Origin: CAYLZN01 sp964387935
Lineage (GTDB): Bacteria; Acidobacteriota; Vicinamibacteria; Vicinamibacterales; JAFNAJ01
Direction: 5' to 3'
DNA: 14,449 bases
Assembly: GCA_964387935.1 (NCBI GenBank)
Contig: CAYLZN010000124.1
Span: forward strand, 1 to 14,449
The notes below the pieces were generated by a model. That model was not told the origin of the DNA. It searched no databases and worked only from the letters and a program-made list of their open reading frames with translations. Positions within the stretch are counted from its first letter, which is position 1. Each line of letters starts with the position of its first letter. Position numbers and translations under genes: made by a program. Positions 1 to 7,282 of the stretch are shown here, one piece after another.

Positions 1-387
1 GTCCCCGATCTGGTCGACCGCGTGCTCGCCGTGGAGCCGGCGGAGGCGCTTCGCCGTTTCCGCAATGCACTCGGCGCATTCGAGCGGGAGGCCCGCGCAC
101 GCCACGGCCGGCCGTGGCTCGGCCTGAGTGGCGAGCAGCGTACGGCACTTCTGCGAGAGGCCGCCGGCGCGGCGCCAGCCGTGCCGCCACCGGCCGGGTG
201 GCAACGGGGCGATCCCGTAGTGCGGGAGGAGCGCACCTCGCCAGGGCCTCCTCCGACTCTGCGCGACCACGTCGATCACCTGCGAGACGTCGTGGCGCGC
301 GCGTACTACGCGACCGAGCAAGGCTGGACCGAGCTTGGCTGGACCGGTGCGGAGTTCTGGGGTGGCCTGCCGGGGTGTACGCGATGA
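1..387 (+). CDS. Gluconate 2-dehydrogenase subunit 3-like small subunit (5' partial)
   Basis: The frame is open from base 1, so the N-terminus lies outside the window; the GTG at 22 is only an internal codon. About 128 residues are present. The C-terminal part, with HVDHLRDVVARAYYATEQGW then ELGWTGAEFWGGLPGC, resembles the end of the Gluconate_2-dh3 family (PF13618), in which an aromatic-rich stretch leads into a Gly-Trp/Tyr-Gly and a terminal Pro-Gly-Cys. In this family the small subunit often carries a Tat signal and escorts a GMC-type FAD subunit to the periplasm; that part cannot be seen here. The stop overlaps the start of the next gene (ATGA, 384-387), so the two are translationally coupled and very likely form one enzyme. 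The substrate cannot be read from the sequence. Confidence 0.8.
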   Translation, partial: VPDLVDRVLAVEPAEALRRFRNALGAFEREARARHGRPWLGLSGEQRTALLREAAGAAPAVPPPAGWQRGDPVVREERTSPGPPPTLRDHVDHLRDVVARAYYATEQGWTELGWTGAEFWGGLPGCTR

Positions 388-2078
388 GGGCACGGCAACA
401 CGACACGTCCGCGGATGTCCTGGTGATCGGGTCGGGCGCCTCCGGCGGCTGGGTGGCGAAGCGACTCAGCGAAGCTGGCGTGCGGGTCACGCTCGTCGAG
501 GCCGGCCGCCCGCACGGCGAGGGGGACTTCCGCGAGCACCACCGCGCCTTCGATCTGCCATACGCCAACCTCTCGGTCGGGCTGCTCCGCCAGACCCGAC
601 CTCGACAAGCCGACTGCTATGCGTGCACGGAGTTCACCAGCGACTGGTTCGCGAACGATCTCGAAGAGCCCTACACCACTCCCAAGGAGAAGCCCTTCAG
701 CTGGCAGGGCCGCCTTCGCATCGTCGGAGGACGCACCAACGTCTGGGGAAGGCAAAGCTATCGGCTGAGCGAGCAGGACCTCAAGGGAAAGTCGTTCGAC
801 GGTGCAGGTGAGGACTGGCCGCTCTCGTACGCGGACCTCGTGCCGTACTACGAACTCGTGGAGGACTACGTCGGCATCACCGGTCAGGCCGAGGGTGCGC
901 CCGAGTTGCCGGACAGCCGGTTCCTGCCGCCGATGCCCTTCACCTGCGCGGAGGCCCGCTTGCGCGAGCGCGTGTCGAAGGCGTTCGGGCGCACGGTGAC
1001 GATCGGCCGCGCGGCCACCCTCACCCGCGAGCTGAACGGCCGCGCGCCGTGCCACTACTGCGGGCCGTGCGAACGCGGCTGCGCCACCCGTTCCTACTTC
1101 AACTCTGCCTTCACCACGGTGGCCGATGCGCTTGCCACGGGGCGCTGCACGCTGGTCACCAACGCGATGGTCTATCAGGTGCTGATGGACGGTGACCACC
1201 GCCGCGCGACCGGTGTTCGCTACGTGGATCGCACGACCCGCGAGACCCGCGAACTCCGCGGGCGCGTCGTCGTGCTCTGCGCCCAGGCGCTCGAGTCGGT
1301 GCGGATCCTGCTCAATTCCTCGACCCGGCAGCAGCCCAACGGGCTGGCCAACTCGAGTGGCGTGCTCGGCCACTACCTGATGGATCACCTCTGGGTAGCG
1401 GGTGGCGCGAGTGCCGAGTTTTCGGATCTGGCCGAGCCCAGGGTCAAGAGTCGGGCCCGGCGGCCGAACGGCATCTACGTGGTCCGCTTCCGCAACACCA
1501 CGCGGGGACCGAGACACAAGGCGTTCCTGCGCGGCTATGGGTTCCAGGGCGGGGACCGCACCGATTTCAACTGGGCCGCTGCCGGTTTCGGCGACGAGTG
1601 GAAGCGGGCCGTGCGCGAGCCGGTCGTCAGCCTCGGGCTTGCCGGGTTCGGCGAATGCCTGCCGTACCACGGCAACTTCGTTCAGATCGACAAGGCAACG
1701 ACCGACATCTATGGGATTCCCGCGCTGGAGATCCATATGATGTGGGGTGAGAACGAACGAGCGATGATCCCCGACATGGCCGCCTCGGCCGCCGAGATGA
1801 TGGAGGCGGCCGGCGCAAGGAACATCCAGCCCTACGCCGTACCGGATCGTGTGCCGGGCTACGGCATCCACGAGTTGGGCGTGGCGCGCATGGGCACCGA
1901 CGCGCGCGCGTCGGTGCTCAACCAGTTCCAGCAGGCTCACGACGTCGCCAATCTGTTCGTGATGGATGGATCGTCGTTCCCGTCCGGGGGCTGTCAGAAT
2001 CCGACGCTCACGATCATGGCGCTCGCCGTACGGTCCACCGACTACCTGCTGGAGGAAATGAGGAAGGCGAACCTCTGA
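384..2078 (+). CDS. GMC-family FAD-dependent oxidoreductase, large subunit of a sugar/glycoside dehydrogenase
   Basis: A 564-residue protein. The frame is open further upstream, but the ATG at 384 is chosen because it overlaps the previous stop and sits directly before the FAD-binding fold (GSGASGG, residues 16-22, followed by a beta strand ending in VEAG). The C-terminal GMC domain is complete: HELG with a likely catalytic His near residue 496, and CQNPT with Asn near 539, followed by a final helix. A cysteine cluster CHYCGPCERGC (C223, C226, C229, C233) lies mid-protein and could hold an Fe-S centre, as reported for some bacterial FAD-glucose dehydrogenases. No signal peptide is seen, so export would depend on the small subunit encoded just upstream. 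The family oxidises hydroxyls of sugars, polyols or glycosides; gluconate, glucose or glycoside C3 are all possible. The family is certain, the substrate unknown. Confidence 0.92.
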   Translation: MRARQHDTSADVLVIGSGASGGWVAKRLSEAGVRVTLVEAGRPHGEGDFREHHRAFDLPYANLSVGLLRQTRPRQADCYACTEFTSDWFANDLEEPYTTPKEKPFSWQGRLRIVGGRTNVWGRQSYRLSEQDLKGKSFDGAGEDWPLSYADLVPYYELVEDYVGITGQAEGAPELPDSRFLPPMPFTCAEARLRERVSKAFGRTVTIGRAATLTRELNGRAPCHYCGPCERGCATRSYFNSAFTTVADALATGRCTLVTNAMVYQVLMDGDHRRATGVRYVDRTTRETRELRGRVVVLCAQALESVRILLNSSTRQQPNGLANSSGVLGHYLMDHLWVAGGASAEFSDLAEPRVKSRARRPNGIYVVRFRNTTRGPRHKAFLRGYGFQGGDRTDFNWAAAGFGDEWKRAVREPVVSLGLAGFGECLPYHGNFVQIDKATTDIYGIPALEIHMMWGENERAMIPDMAASAAEMMEAAGARNIQPYAVPDRVPGYGIHELGVARMGTDARASVLNQFQQAHDVANLFVMDGSSFPSGGCQNPTLTIMALAVRSTDYLLEEMRKANL

Positions 2079-2121
2079 GCGGCGGCTCGCACCTGATCTC
2101 CGCGTCGCGCGGCGCTCGAGC

Positions 2122-2128
2122 GAGGAGA
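2122..2128 (+). promoter_or_regulatory. Ribosome binding site of the ThuA-domain gene
   Basis: GAGGAGA lies 4 nt before the ATG at 2133, with the AGGAG core slightly further away. It supports that start and independent initiation of the gene after the 54-bp gap downstream of the GMC gene. Confidence 0.6.
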
Positions 2129-2132
2129 CACC

Positions 2133-2987
2133 ATGGACGAAGGCGGAAGGCGGGCACGGCGGGACTTCATGAAGGTCGCGGCGCCGGCGCTCGCGCTGCC
2201 CACGCTCTCCGGTCTCGCGCGCGCCCAGTCCGGCGGAACGGCGGCGCCGGCACCGGCCCAGCCCCTGCCGGGCCATCCGCCTGGCCCGGCGCGAAAGAAG
2301 GCGCTCTTCGTTCACGGCGGGTGGGACGGACACGAGCCCGCGAAGTGCCGCGACCTCTTCGTGCCGTGGCTGCAGGCGACTGGCTTCGAAGTCGTCGTCT
2401 CCGACAGCCAGGCCCCCTATGCCGACAGGACGCTCATGGACTCGCTCGACCTCGTCGTCCAGGTCTGGACGATGGGCACGATCGCCGTCGAACCGCTCGC
2501 AGGCCTCCTGGCTGCGGTGAAGCGCGGCGTCGGCATCGCGGGCTGGCACGGCGGCCTCGGTGACGCCTACCGCAACGAGGCCGAGTATCGATACATGGTG
2601 GGAGGCGACTGGGTGGCCCATCCCGGCAACATCATCGACTACTCCGTCGAAATCATCGACCACGAGGACGAGGTCACCGCCGGGCTCTCCCACTTCAAGG
2701 TCCGCAGTGAGCAGTACCTGATGCACGTGAACCCGAACATCAAGGTGCTGGCGACGACAACGTTCTCGGGGGCCCACGACCCGTGGATCGATGGCTACAC
2801 GATGCCGGTCGTGTGGAAGAAGGTCTACGGCCGAGGCCGCGTCTTCTACACCTCGCTCGGCCACACGCGCGATGTGTTCGACATCCCGGAGGCTCTGGCC
2901 ATCATGCAGCGCGGCATGCTGTGGGCGAGCCGCAGCCGTCACGAGCCGACGCCCAACCTCGTCTCGCCCGTCTACCCGCGCCGCTGA
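2133..2987 (+). CDS. Tat-exported ThuA-domain protein
   Basis: A 284-residue protein. The N-terminus carries a twin-arginine motif (RRDFMK, residues 9-14), a short hydrophobic stretch and a likely cleavage site after LARA (31/32), so it should act in the periplasm or at the envelope. From about residue 50 to the end it matches the ThuA fold (class I glutamine-amidotransferase-like): KKALFVHGGWDGHE, then GWHGG at 137-141, a SEQY segment, and MPVVWKKVYGRGRVFYTSLGH near the C-terminus. ThuA proteins were first linked to trehalose utilisation in rhizobia, in a route through 3-keto sugars. Position directly behind a GMC dehydrogenase pair on the same strand suggests it acts on the oxidised product or a related glycoside. 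The family call is firm; the reaction is inferred. No catalytic residue can be assigned with confidence. Confidence 0.88.
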   Translation: MDEGGRRARRDFMKVAAPALALPTLSGLARAQSGGTAAPAPAQPLPGHPPGPARKKALFVHGGWDGHEPAKCRDLFVPWLQATGFEVVVSDSQAPYADRTLMDSLDLVVQVWTMGTIAVEPLAGLLAAVKRGVGIAGWHGGLGDAYRNEAEYRYMVGGDWVAHPGNIIDYSVEIIDHEDEVTAGLSHFKVRSEQYLMHVNPNIKVLATTTFSGAHDPWIDGYTMPVVWKKVYGRGRVFYTSLGHTRDVFDIPEALAIMQRGMLWASRSRHEPTPNLVSPVYPRR

Positions 2988-3238
2988 GACGGGACCCGGA
3001 CACACCGTGCCTGGCCAGGAACGCGGCACACGACACCGACAGGGGCTGGCAGGCTTCACTTCCGCCCAGGGAGCTTCTGCCGCACCAAGTCATCGAAGTG
3101 CAGAATCAGGCCCATGTGGCGGCCGAAGGAGGCTCGAGGGATCGCACCACGGCGCGTCGCACCCCGGCCAGCCAGGCAATGGGCGCCTCGCGCCACGCAG
3201 GCCGCCGCGGAGGCACCACTCCGCGACGCGCGACGGAT
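2988..3238. other. Convergent intergenic region without a recognisable gene
   Basis: About 250 bp between the ends of the ThuA gene and the kinase gene. No hairpin followed by a T-run, no RNA gene and no credible short protein was seen. The only notable feature is a 10-bp perfect palindrome without a loop at 3010-3019, which is not a terminator shape. Confidence 0.5.
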
Positions 3239-4267
3239 TCACCTCGTCGCCGTGTCCGCCCGCAGGTCCTCGGCCCAGTTGACGAGGACCAGGATCGAGC
3301 CCGTCGACGCCGGCTCCTTGATGAACAGGAATCTCTGTCCATCGGGCGACACGTCGTACGCATAGAAGTAGGTGTAGTGGTTGCCGAAGTACTTCGTCCC
3401 GGTCAGCGGTGTCGGCTTGGCAACCCGGAGGTCCGGACGCGACGCATCGATGTCCACGGACATCAGCGCGCCGGAATCGGGCGCGAAGTAGAAGAGCTCC
3501 CGTCCGTTGCGGGCCCACACGGGCGCCGTGCCTCCGCCCGTCGAGACCTGCCATCGCTCCCGTGCAGCGTCCGGGTATCGTCGGATCCAGATCTCCGAGC
3601 GGCCCGTTTCGTACGAGTTGTGCGCGAAATAGCGTCCGTTCGGCGAGATGTTCGCGGCAAACTCAAAAGCGGAGGTCGACACGAGCGGTTCCACTCGCGA
3701 CGGGGACAGCGACAGCCTGAAGATGTCCCATCCCGTGCTCGGATTGAGCTCGGCGCCGAGGACGGCGGTTCCGTCCGGAAGCATCGAGTTCGGCACCTGC
3801 TGATGGTCGCTCGTCGTCAGACGCTCCTCGATGCCCGAGCCGTCCGCATTGCGCGCGTAGAGGTTGAACGCGCCAGTCCGGTTCGCCGTGTAGATGATCC
3901 GCCGGCTGTCCGGCGTCCAGACGGGCACCCACCTCACAGCGGCGCCGACCGTCAGTCGAGTCATCACCTCGCGGCTGAAGTCCCAGACCGAGATGTTGGT
4001 GTCCTCGTCGTCGGCCAGCATCGCCACGCGCGTTCCGTCCGGTGAGACTCTCACCACAGTGTACGGGCGCGCGGGCGCCGCGATCGCGGCCTCGCGGCCG
4101 CTTCGATCGACCCAGACGAGAGAGCGGCGCGGATCGCTCGGAAGAATGGCGAGTGTGCCCGAGCGGGACATGGCATAGCTCCCGCCGGCCTCGTCGCCGC
4201 CGATGTACGCATCGAGGATGCGACGCGGCTCGCCCGCCATTTCGAGTCGCACCAGATCGAAGGGCAC
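3239..4267 (-). CDS. C-terminal TolB/WD40-like propeller half of the frameshifted Ser/Thr kinase
   Basis: This frame continues the protein begun at 5871 after a one-base slip near 4303. It should be read as the C-terminus of that kinase, not as a separate protein: the codons just upstream of the GTG at 4267 already encode in-frame protein (HLLYRAAGNLFA). It holds about 342 residues with repeated propeller blades marked by SPDGTRVAML, SVWDFSRE, TPDSRRIIYTANRTG, NADGSGIEERLTTSDHQQ, SPNGRYFAHNS and a last SPDGQRFLFIKE, typical of PD40/TolB-like repeats. In the intact family this part lies outside the membrane and is thought to sense a ligand or bind a partner. It ends at the TGA complementary to 3239-3241, facing the ThuA gene. 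Confidence 0.8.
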   Translation of the reverse strand: MPFDLVRLEMAGEPRRILDAYIGGDEAGGSYAMSRSGTLAILPSDPRRSLVWVDRSGREAAIAAPARPYTVVRVSPDGTRVAMLADDEDTNISVWDFSREVMTRLTVGAAVRWVPVWTPDSRRIIYTANRTGAFNLYARNADGSGIEERLTTSDHQQVPNSMLPDGTAVLGAELNPSTGWDIFRLSLSPSRVEPLVSTSAFEFAANISPNGRYFAHNSYETGRSEIWIRRYPDAARERWQVSTGGGTAPVWARNGRELFYFAPDSGALMSVDIDASRPDLRVAKPTPLTGTKYFGNHYTYFYAYDVSPDGQRFLFIKEPASTGSILVLVNWAEDLRADTATR

Positions 4268-5871
4268 CGCGAACAGATTGCCGGCCGCCCGGTACAGGAG
4301 ATGCCGGTCCCTGCATACGCCGCATCGACGCCGCCACGGAGGACGCTCTTGACCAGGCCGCTCTTCAGGTTCAAGACCGCGATCTCGGCGGCTTCTTCGG
4401 TGCTGGTCCCTACGGTGAACAAGACCGCGCCAGCGCCGGGCAGCACGAATGGATCGCGAAAGCGTTGAGCCGTGTCCGGCTGCATCAACGCCTCAGGACG
4501 TCCGCCGCTCGCGGACACGCGACTCAGTGGGCCTACCTCGCTGCTGAACACAATCGTGTCGTCGTCAGCCCAGCTGCCATCGACAGGCGCGACCAGCCCT
4601 TGGCTGACGGTCATCAGGGAGCCGCCGGAGGCCGCCACCTTCTTCAGGTCGCCGCGCTGGAAGAAGCCAATCCACCGGCCGTCCGGCGAAACGAACGGAC
4701 TGGACGCTCCCTGGGTCCCCGGGATGATCTGCGGGTCCAGCTGATCGAGCCAGCGGACCAACAGCCCGGCAACGCTTGGATACACGAGATAGCGCCCATC
4801 TGGAGAGATGGCCAGGTTGGAGCGTCCGGGATACGCCGTCAACTGCTGGCCTGGCGAGGGAACGATGGCAAAGCGGAGGGCGGGTGCGCCGGGAGGCTGC
4901 CCGGTGCGCAGCACGAGCGTGCCCACGATCCAGAGCGCCAGAGCGCTCGCGGCGACTGCCGCGAGCAGCGCGAGCGGTGATTTGCGTCGCGTGACTACCG
5001 CATCGCTTCGGTTCGAGAGCGCGTCCTCGATCTCGAGGCGAGCGGCCGCGGCCGAATCGAGGCGGCGACGAGGGTCCTTCTCGAGGCAGCGTCGCAGCAG
5101 CCGCCGCACGGGCAGCGGTGTCGCCGCGGGCAGCGCGTCCCACTCCGGGTCCTTCGTCAGCACGCGCGCCAACGTCTCTGCCACATCCCCGGCGGCGAAG
5201 GTGCGGCGTCCGGTCAGCATCTCGAACACGACGCACCCGAACGCCCAGATGTCCGACCGGCGGTCCGCCGCCCGGGCTTTCGCCTGCTCGGGCGACATGT
5301 ACGCCGCCGTTCCGATGATCACGCCCGCCGCGGTCATGGCCGGCGACGTGAGCGTCGGCGAGTTGCTCGCGTCCGGCGACCCGGGGGCCGCCTCGACCGC
5401 CTTCGCAAGCCCGAAGTCCAGCACCTTGACCTCACCGCCGCGCGTCAGCGCGATGTTCGCCGGCTTGAGATCGCGATGGACGATGGCCCTGTCGTGCGCG
5501 GCTTCGAGAGCGTCGACGACCTGCGCCGCGATGCCGAGCGCCTCGTCGATCGGGATCGGATCGCGCGCGATGCGCTTGTCCAGGCTCTCGCCATCGACGA
5601 GCTCCAGCACCAGGAACTGCGCGGCGTCCGCTGCACCGAGTCCATAGATCTGCGCGATGTGCGGATGATTGAGCGCTGCGAGCATCTGCGCTTCGCGTCG
5701 AAACCGGGCCACGCGGTCGGCATCGGTCGTCACCGACGCCGGCAGGAACTTCAGCGCGACGTCGCGTCTGAGCTCCGTATCCCGGGCGCGGTAGACGTCA
5801 CCCATACCGCCGGAGCCAAGCGGCGCGACGATCTCGTACACGCCGAACCGTGTGCCCGGCGCAATCGACAT
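4051..5871 (-). CDS. Membrane-bound Ser/Thr protein kinase, N-terminal half (kinase domain, TM, start of propeller)
   Basis: A PknB/Hanks-type kinase. Residues 12-285 form the kinase domain: glycine loop GSGGMGDVY (19-27), lysine K41 in VALK, E60, catalytic HRDLKPAN (132-139, D134, N139), DFG (152-154) and SPEQ (193-196). All key residues are present, so it should be active. A transmembrane helix spans about 299-321, followed by propeller blades (SPDGRYLVY, SPDGRWIGFF). The frame is correct to about residue 523; the last roughly 83 residues are frameshifted and the true continuation is the neighbouring 3239-4267 frame. Such kinase-TM-propeller proteins are abundant in Acidobacteria and are thought to phosphorylate cytoplasmic targets in response to an external signal; the target is unknown. 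No Shine-Dalgarno is seen. A TATAAT box ends 11 nt before the ATG. Confidence 0.9.
   Translation of the reverse strand: MSIAPGTRFGVYEIVAPLGSGGMGDVYRARDTELRRDVALKFLPASVTTDADRVARFRREAQMLAALNHPHIAQIYGLGAADAAQFLVLELVDGESLDKRIARDPIPIDEALGIAAQVVDALEAAHDRAIVHRDLKPANIALTRGGEVKVLDFGLAKAVEAAPGSPDASNSPTLTSPAMTAAGVIIGTAAYMSPEQAKARAADRRSDIWAFGCVVFEMLTGRRTFAAGDVAETLARVLTKDPEWDALPAATPLPVRRLLRRCLEKDPRRRLDSAAAARLEIEDALSNRSDAVVTRRKSPLALLAAVAASALALWIVGTLVLRTGQPPGAPALRFAIVPSPGQQLTAYPGRSNLAISPDGRYLVYPSVAGLLVRWLDQLDPQIIPGTQGASSPFVSPDGRWIGFFQRGDLKKVAASGGSLMTVSQGLVAPVDGSWADDDTIVFSSEVGPLSRVSASGGRPEALMQPDTAQRFRDPFVLPGAGAVLFTVGTSTEEAAEIAVLNLKSGLVKSVLRGGVDAAYAGTGISCTGRPAICSRCPSIWCDSKWRASRVASSMRTSAATRPAGAMPCPARAHSPFFRAIRAALSSGSIEAAARPRSRRPRARTLW
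4300..4306 (-). other. Apparent single-base deletion (frameshift) in the kinase gene
   Basis: On the - strand the kinase frame reads ...YAGTG and then turns into ISCTGRPAICSRC, unlike a propeller, running to a stop at 4051. Adding one base in this stretch (atgccgg to atggccgg on the + strand) gives YAGTGHLLYRAAGNLFAVPFDL and joins both halves into one 877-residue protein. It may be an assembly error or a real mutation. Confidence 0.75.
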
Positions 5872-5882
5872 GGACGGTTGCG

Positions 5883-5913
5883 ATTATAGGCTGCCCCGCG
5901 GCCGGAAAGACAA
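5883..5913 (-). promoter_or_regulatory. Sigma70-type promoter of the kinase gene, probably leaderless
   Basis: On the - strand a perfect TATAAT occupies 5888-5883, and a -35-like TTGTCT (4 of 6 to consensus) occupies 5913-5908 with a 19-bp spacer. Transcription would begin around 5876-5874, only a few bases from the ATG at 5871, which fits the absence of a ribosome binding site. Confidence 0.6.
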
Positions 5914-5964
5914 CATCGGGCCGTGACGGCTGCCGAGGGGGGGTTGGGCTCCGCTGGCCGACGC

Positions 5965-6372
5965 CTAGCCCAGAAGCGCGCGGTCGAGCAGCGCCGCCGT
6001 CCGGGCCGCCTGCCGCGCCATGCCGACGAGCAGGCCGCCCGAGATGAACGNNNNNNNNNNGCGGGCGTAACGGCGCATCCCGTCGGTCACCGGCGCGTGA
6101 CCGTGGTTCAACCACCAGCGCCACACCAGGGCCACCTCCGCCAGCATGCCCGCCAGTGCCGAGTAGCCCAGCACCCCGTGCAGGGACATCCACTGCCCGG
6201 AGCCGAGAATCATGAAGACCGTCGCGACCACGTCGAACACGAGGCCCGCGGTGAGGAATCCGAGCGAGGAAGGACTGACCCGACGGGAGCGCTGCTGCGC
6301 GACGATCCCGACCGTGTAGCACAACAGCGCCAGCGTGACGATGACGATGGCGATCAGGGTGTAGGTCTTCAT
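5965..6372 (-). CDS. HsmA/TIGR03987-like small integral membrane protein, with an assembly gap inside
   Basis: A protein of about 135 residues as read, starting at the ATG of 6372 with GGAGG at 6387-6383 ten bases upstream. It has hydrophobic segments at about 5-24, 38-57, 66-85 and 109-118. The pattern LALLCYTVGIVAQ, AGLVFDVVATVFM and LHGVLGYSALAGM resembles the TIGR03987/HsmA family of small membrane proteins: a Tyr-Thr-Gly in helix 1, LVFD in helix 2 and Leu-His-Gly before helix 3. The family's molecular function is not established. Codons 105-108 fall in the run of Ns. The frame resumes with FISGGLLVGMARQAA, which looks like the end of the last helix, so the reading frame is probably right but the gap length is not reliable. 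It lies between a kinase gene and a gene remnant with no evident functional link. Confidence 0.7.
   Translation of the reverse strand: MKTYTLIAIVIVTLALLCYTVGIVAQQRSRRVSPSSLGFLTAGLVFDVVATVFMILGSGQWMSLHGVLGYSALAGMLAEVALVWRWWLNHGHAPVTDGMRRYARXXXXFISGGLLVGMARQAARTAALLDRALLG
6051..6060. other. Assembly gap (ten Ns)
   Basis: Ten unknown bases within the HsmA-like gene. The sequence just after it encodes only the end of a membrane helix, so the ten Ns are probably a placeholder rather than a measured length. Confidence 0.95.
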
Positions 6373-6464
6373 GCCGATGGAGCCTCCGTGACTGCAGGAC
6401 GATCGCAGGCCCAGAAGAGTAGCACCTGCGGGACGGGATTCCCTGCGCGTGCGCCGGCGCCGGC

Positions 6465-7232
6465 TCACCCCAGGATCTCGCCAGCCGCCAGGGCGTGGAA
6501 GAACCGTCGCACGGGCCAGACTCGGAGCGGTCCGTCCTTCAACTCGCTGGAGCCCGTATAGACGCCGTGGCCGTGAGTGAGCTGATGGTCGTCGACGAGC
6601 GCCTTCAAGGCCGCCCCGTGTTCTCGCCTCCAGACGGGCGAGGCCTTGACCTCGATGCCGATGGCGCGCCGACCGCGCGTCCACACGAAGTCGACCTCGC
6701 GGCCGTGCGGGGTGCGCCAGTAATGCAGCTGCCCGCCGAGGCTCCGGTAGGCCTGCGCGGCCCGCAACTCGTGCAGGACGAGCGTCTCGAGCAGGAATCC
6801 CCGCTCGCCGCTCTCGAGGGGTTCGCGGAGGCGTCCTGCCAGTGCGCGTGCCACCCCGGGATCGAAGAAGTAGAACTTCGGGCTGGCCACTTCCTTCACC
6901 TTCGCCCGCGCACGCCACGCAGGCAGCCAGGCCCCGATGAGCGTGTCGACCAGCGTGCCAAAGTAGCCCTGGACCGTCGGCCTCGCCACCGCGGCGTCAC
7001 GCGAAACACCGGCCACGTTGACGACCTGCCCGTTCACCAGGGCCGCCACCTCGAGGAGGCGGGCAAACGCCTCGAGATTCCGGACGAGCGCTTCCTGCAG
7101 GACCTCCTCACGGACGTAGTTGGCCACGTAGGCCTCGAGGATGTCGACCGCGTCGCTCGGCTCGGCCCGGACCTGGGGAAGCACCCCGTGGCGCAGGATG
7201 CGTTCGAGGTCGAATCTGCGCATTATGCTCAT
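6465..7232 (-). pseudogene. DUF4143-domain remnant of an AAA_14-type ATPase, 5' truncated
   Basis: About 255 residues from the ATG at 7232 (a second ATG is at 7223). The protein matches the C-terminal half of the AAA_14/DUF4143 family: an ILRHGVLP segment, helices through VLQEALVRNLEAFARLLEVAA, NGQVVNVAGVSRDAAVARPT, YFGTLVDTLIGAWLPAW and SPKFYFFDPGVARAL. A PD-(D/E)XK-like part follows (E179, D181, IEVKAS at 192-197). Whole members are usually about 380-420 residues and begin with an ATPase domain with a Walker A loop and a Walker B strand. Nothing of that exists here: only 50 bp separate the start from the stop of the HupE-like gene upstream. It is most likely a decayed remnant, though expression of a stand-alone C-terminal domain is possible. 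Intact members are often found near toxin or mobile genes, but no such neighbours are seen. Confidence 0.75.
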
Positions 7233-7265
7233 TGCATAGGCTCGGCGGCAAGGACCTCTGGGGGC

Positions 7266-7280
7266 GCGACGGGACGTCGC
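7266..7280 (-). terminator. Short hairpin after the third HupE-like gene
   Basis: Three bases past the TAG of the HupE-like gene, the - strand can form a 5-bp stem (GCGAC/GTCGC) with a 5-nt loop. There is no T-run, so it would be at most a weak terminator. Confidence 0.25.
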
Positions 7281-7282
7281 CA

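Noticed and set aside
3010..3019. Palindrome CCTGGCCAGG after the ThuA gene
   Set aside because: Ten bases without a loop are expected by chance in GC-rich sequence, and it has no second copy.
306..3059. A 917-codon open frame on the - strand opposite the GMC and ThuA genes
   Set aside because: Rich in Arg, His, Gly and Ala with no domain pattern; it is the antisense shadow of two well-supported genes in GC-rich DNA.
2783..4045. A 420-codon + strand frame across the ThuA end and the kinase propeller
   Set aside because: No family motif, Arg-rich composition, and it is antisense to a propeller whose blade motifs are clear.
5945..5972. Inverted repeat TGGGCT/AGCCCA at the 3' end of the HsmA-like gene
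   Set aside because: Six-base stem with a 16-nt loop, overlapping the stop codon and without a T-run; too weak to call a terminator.
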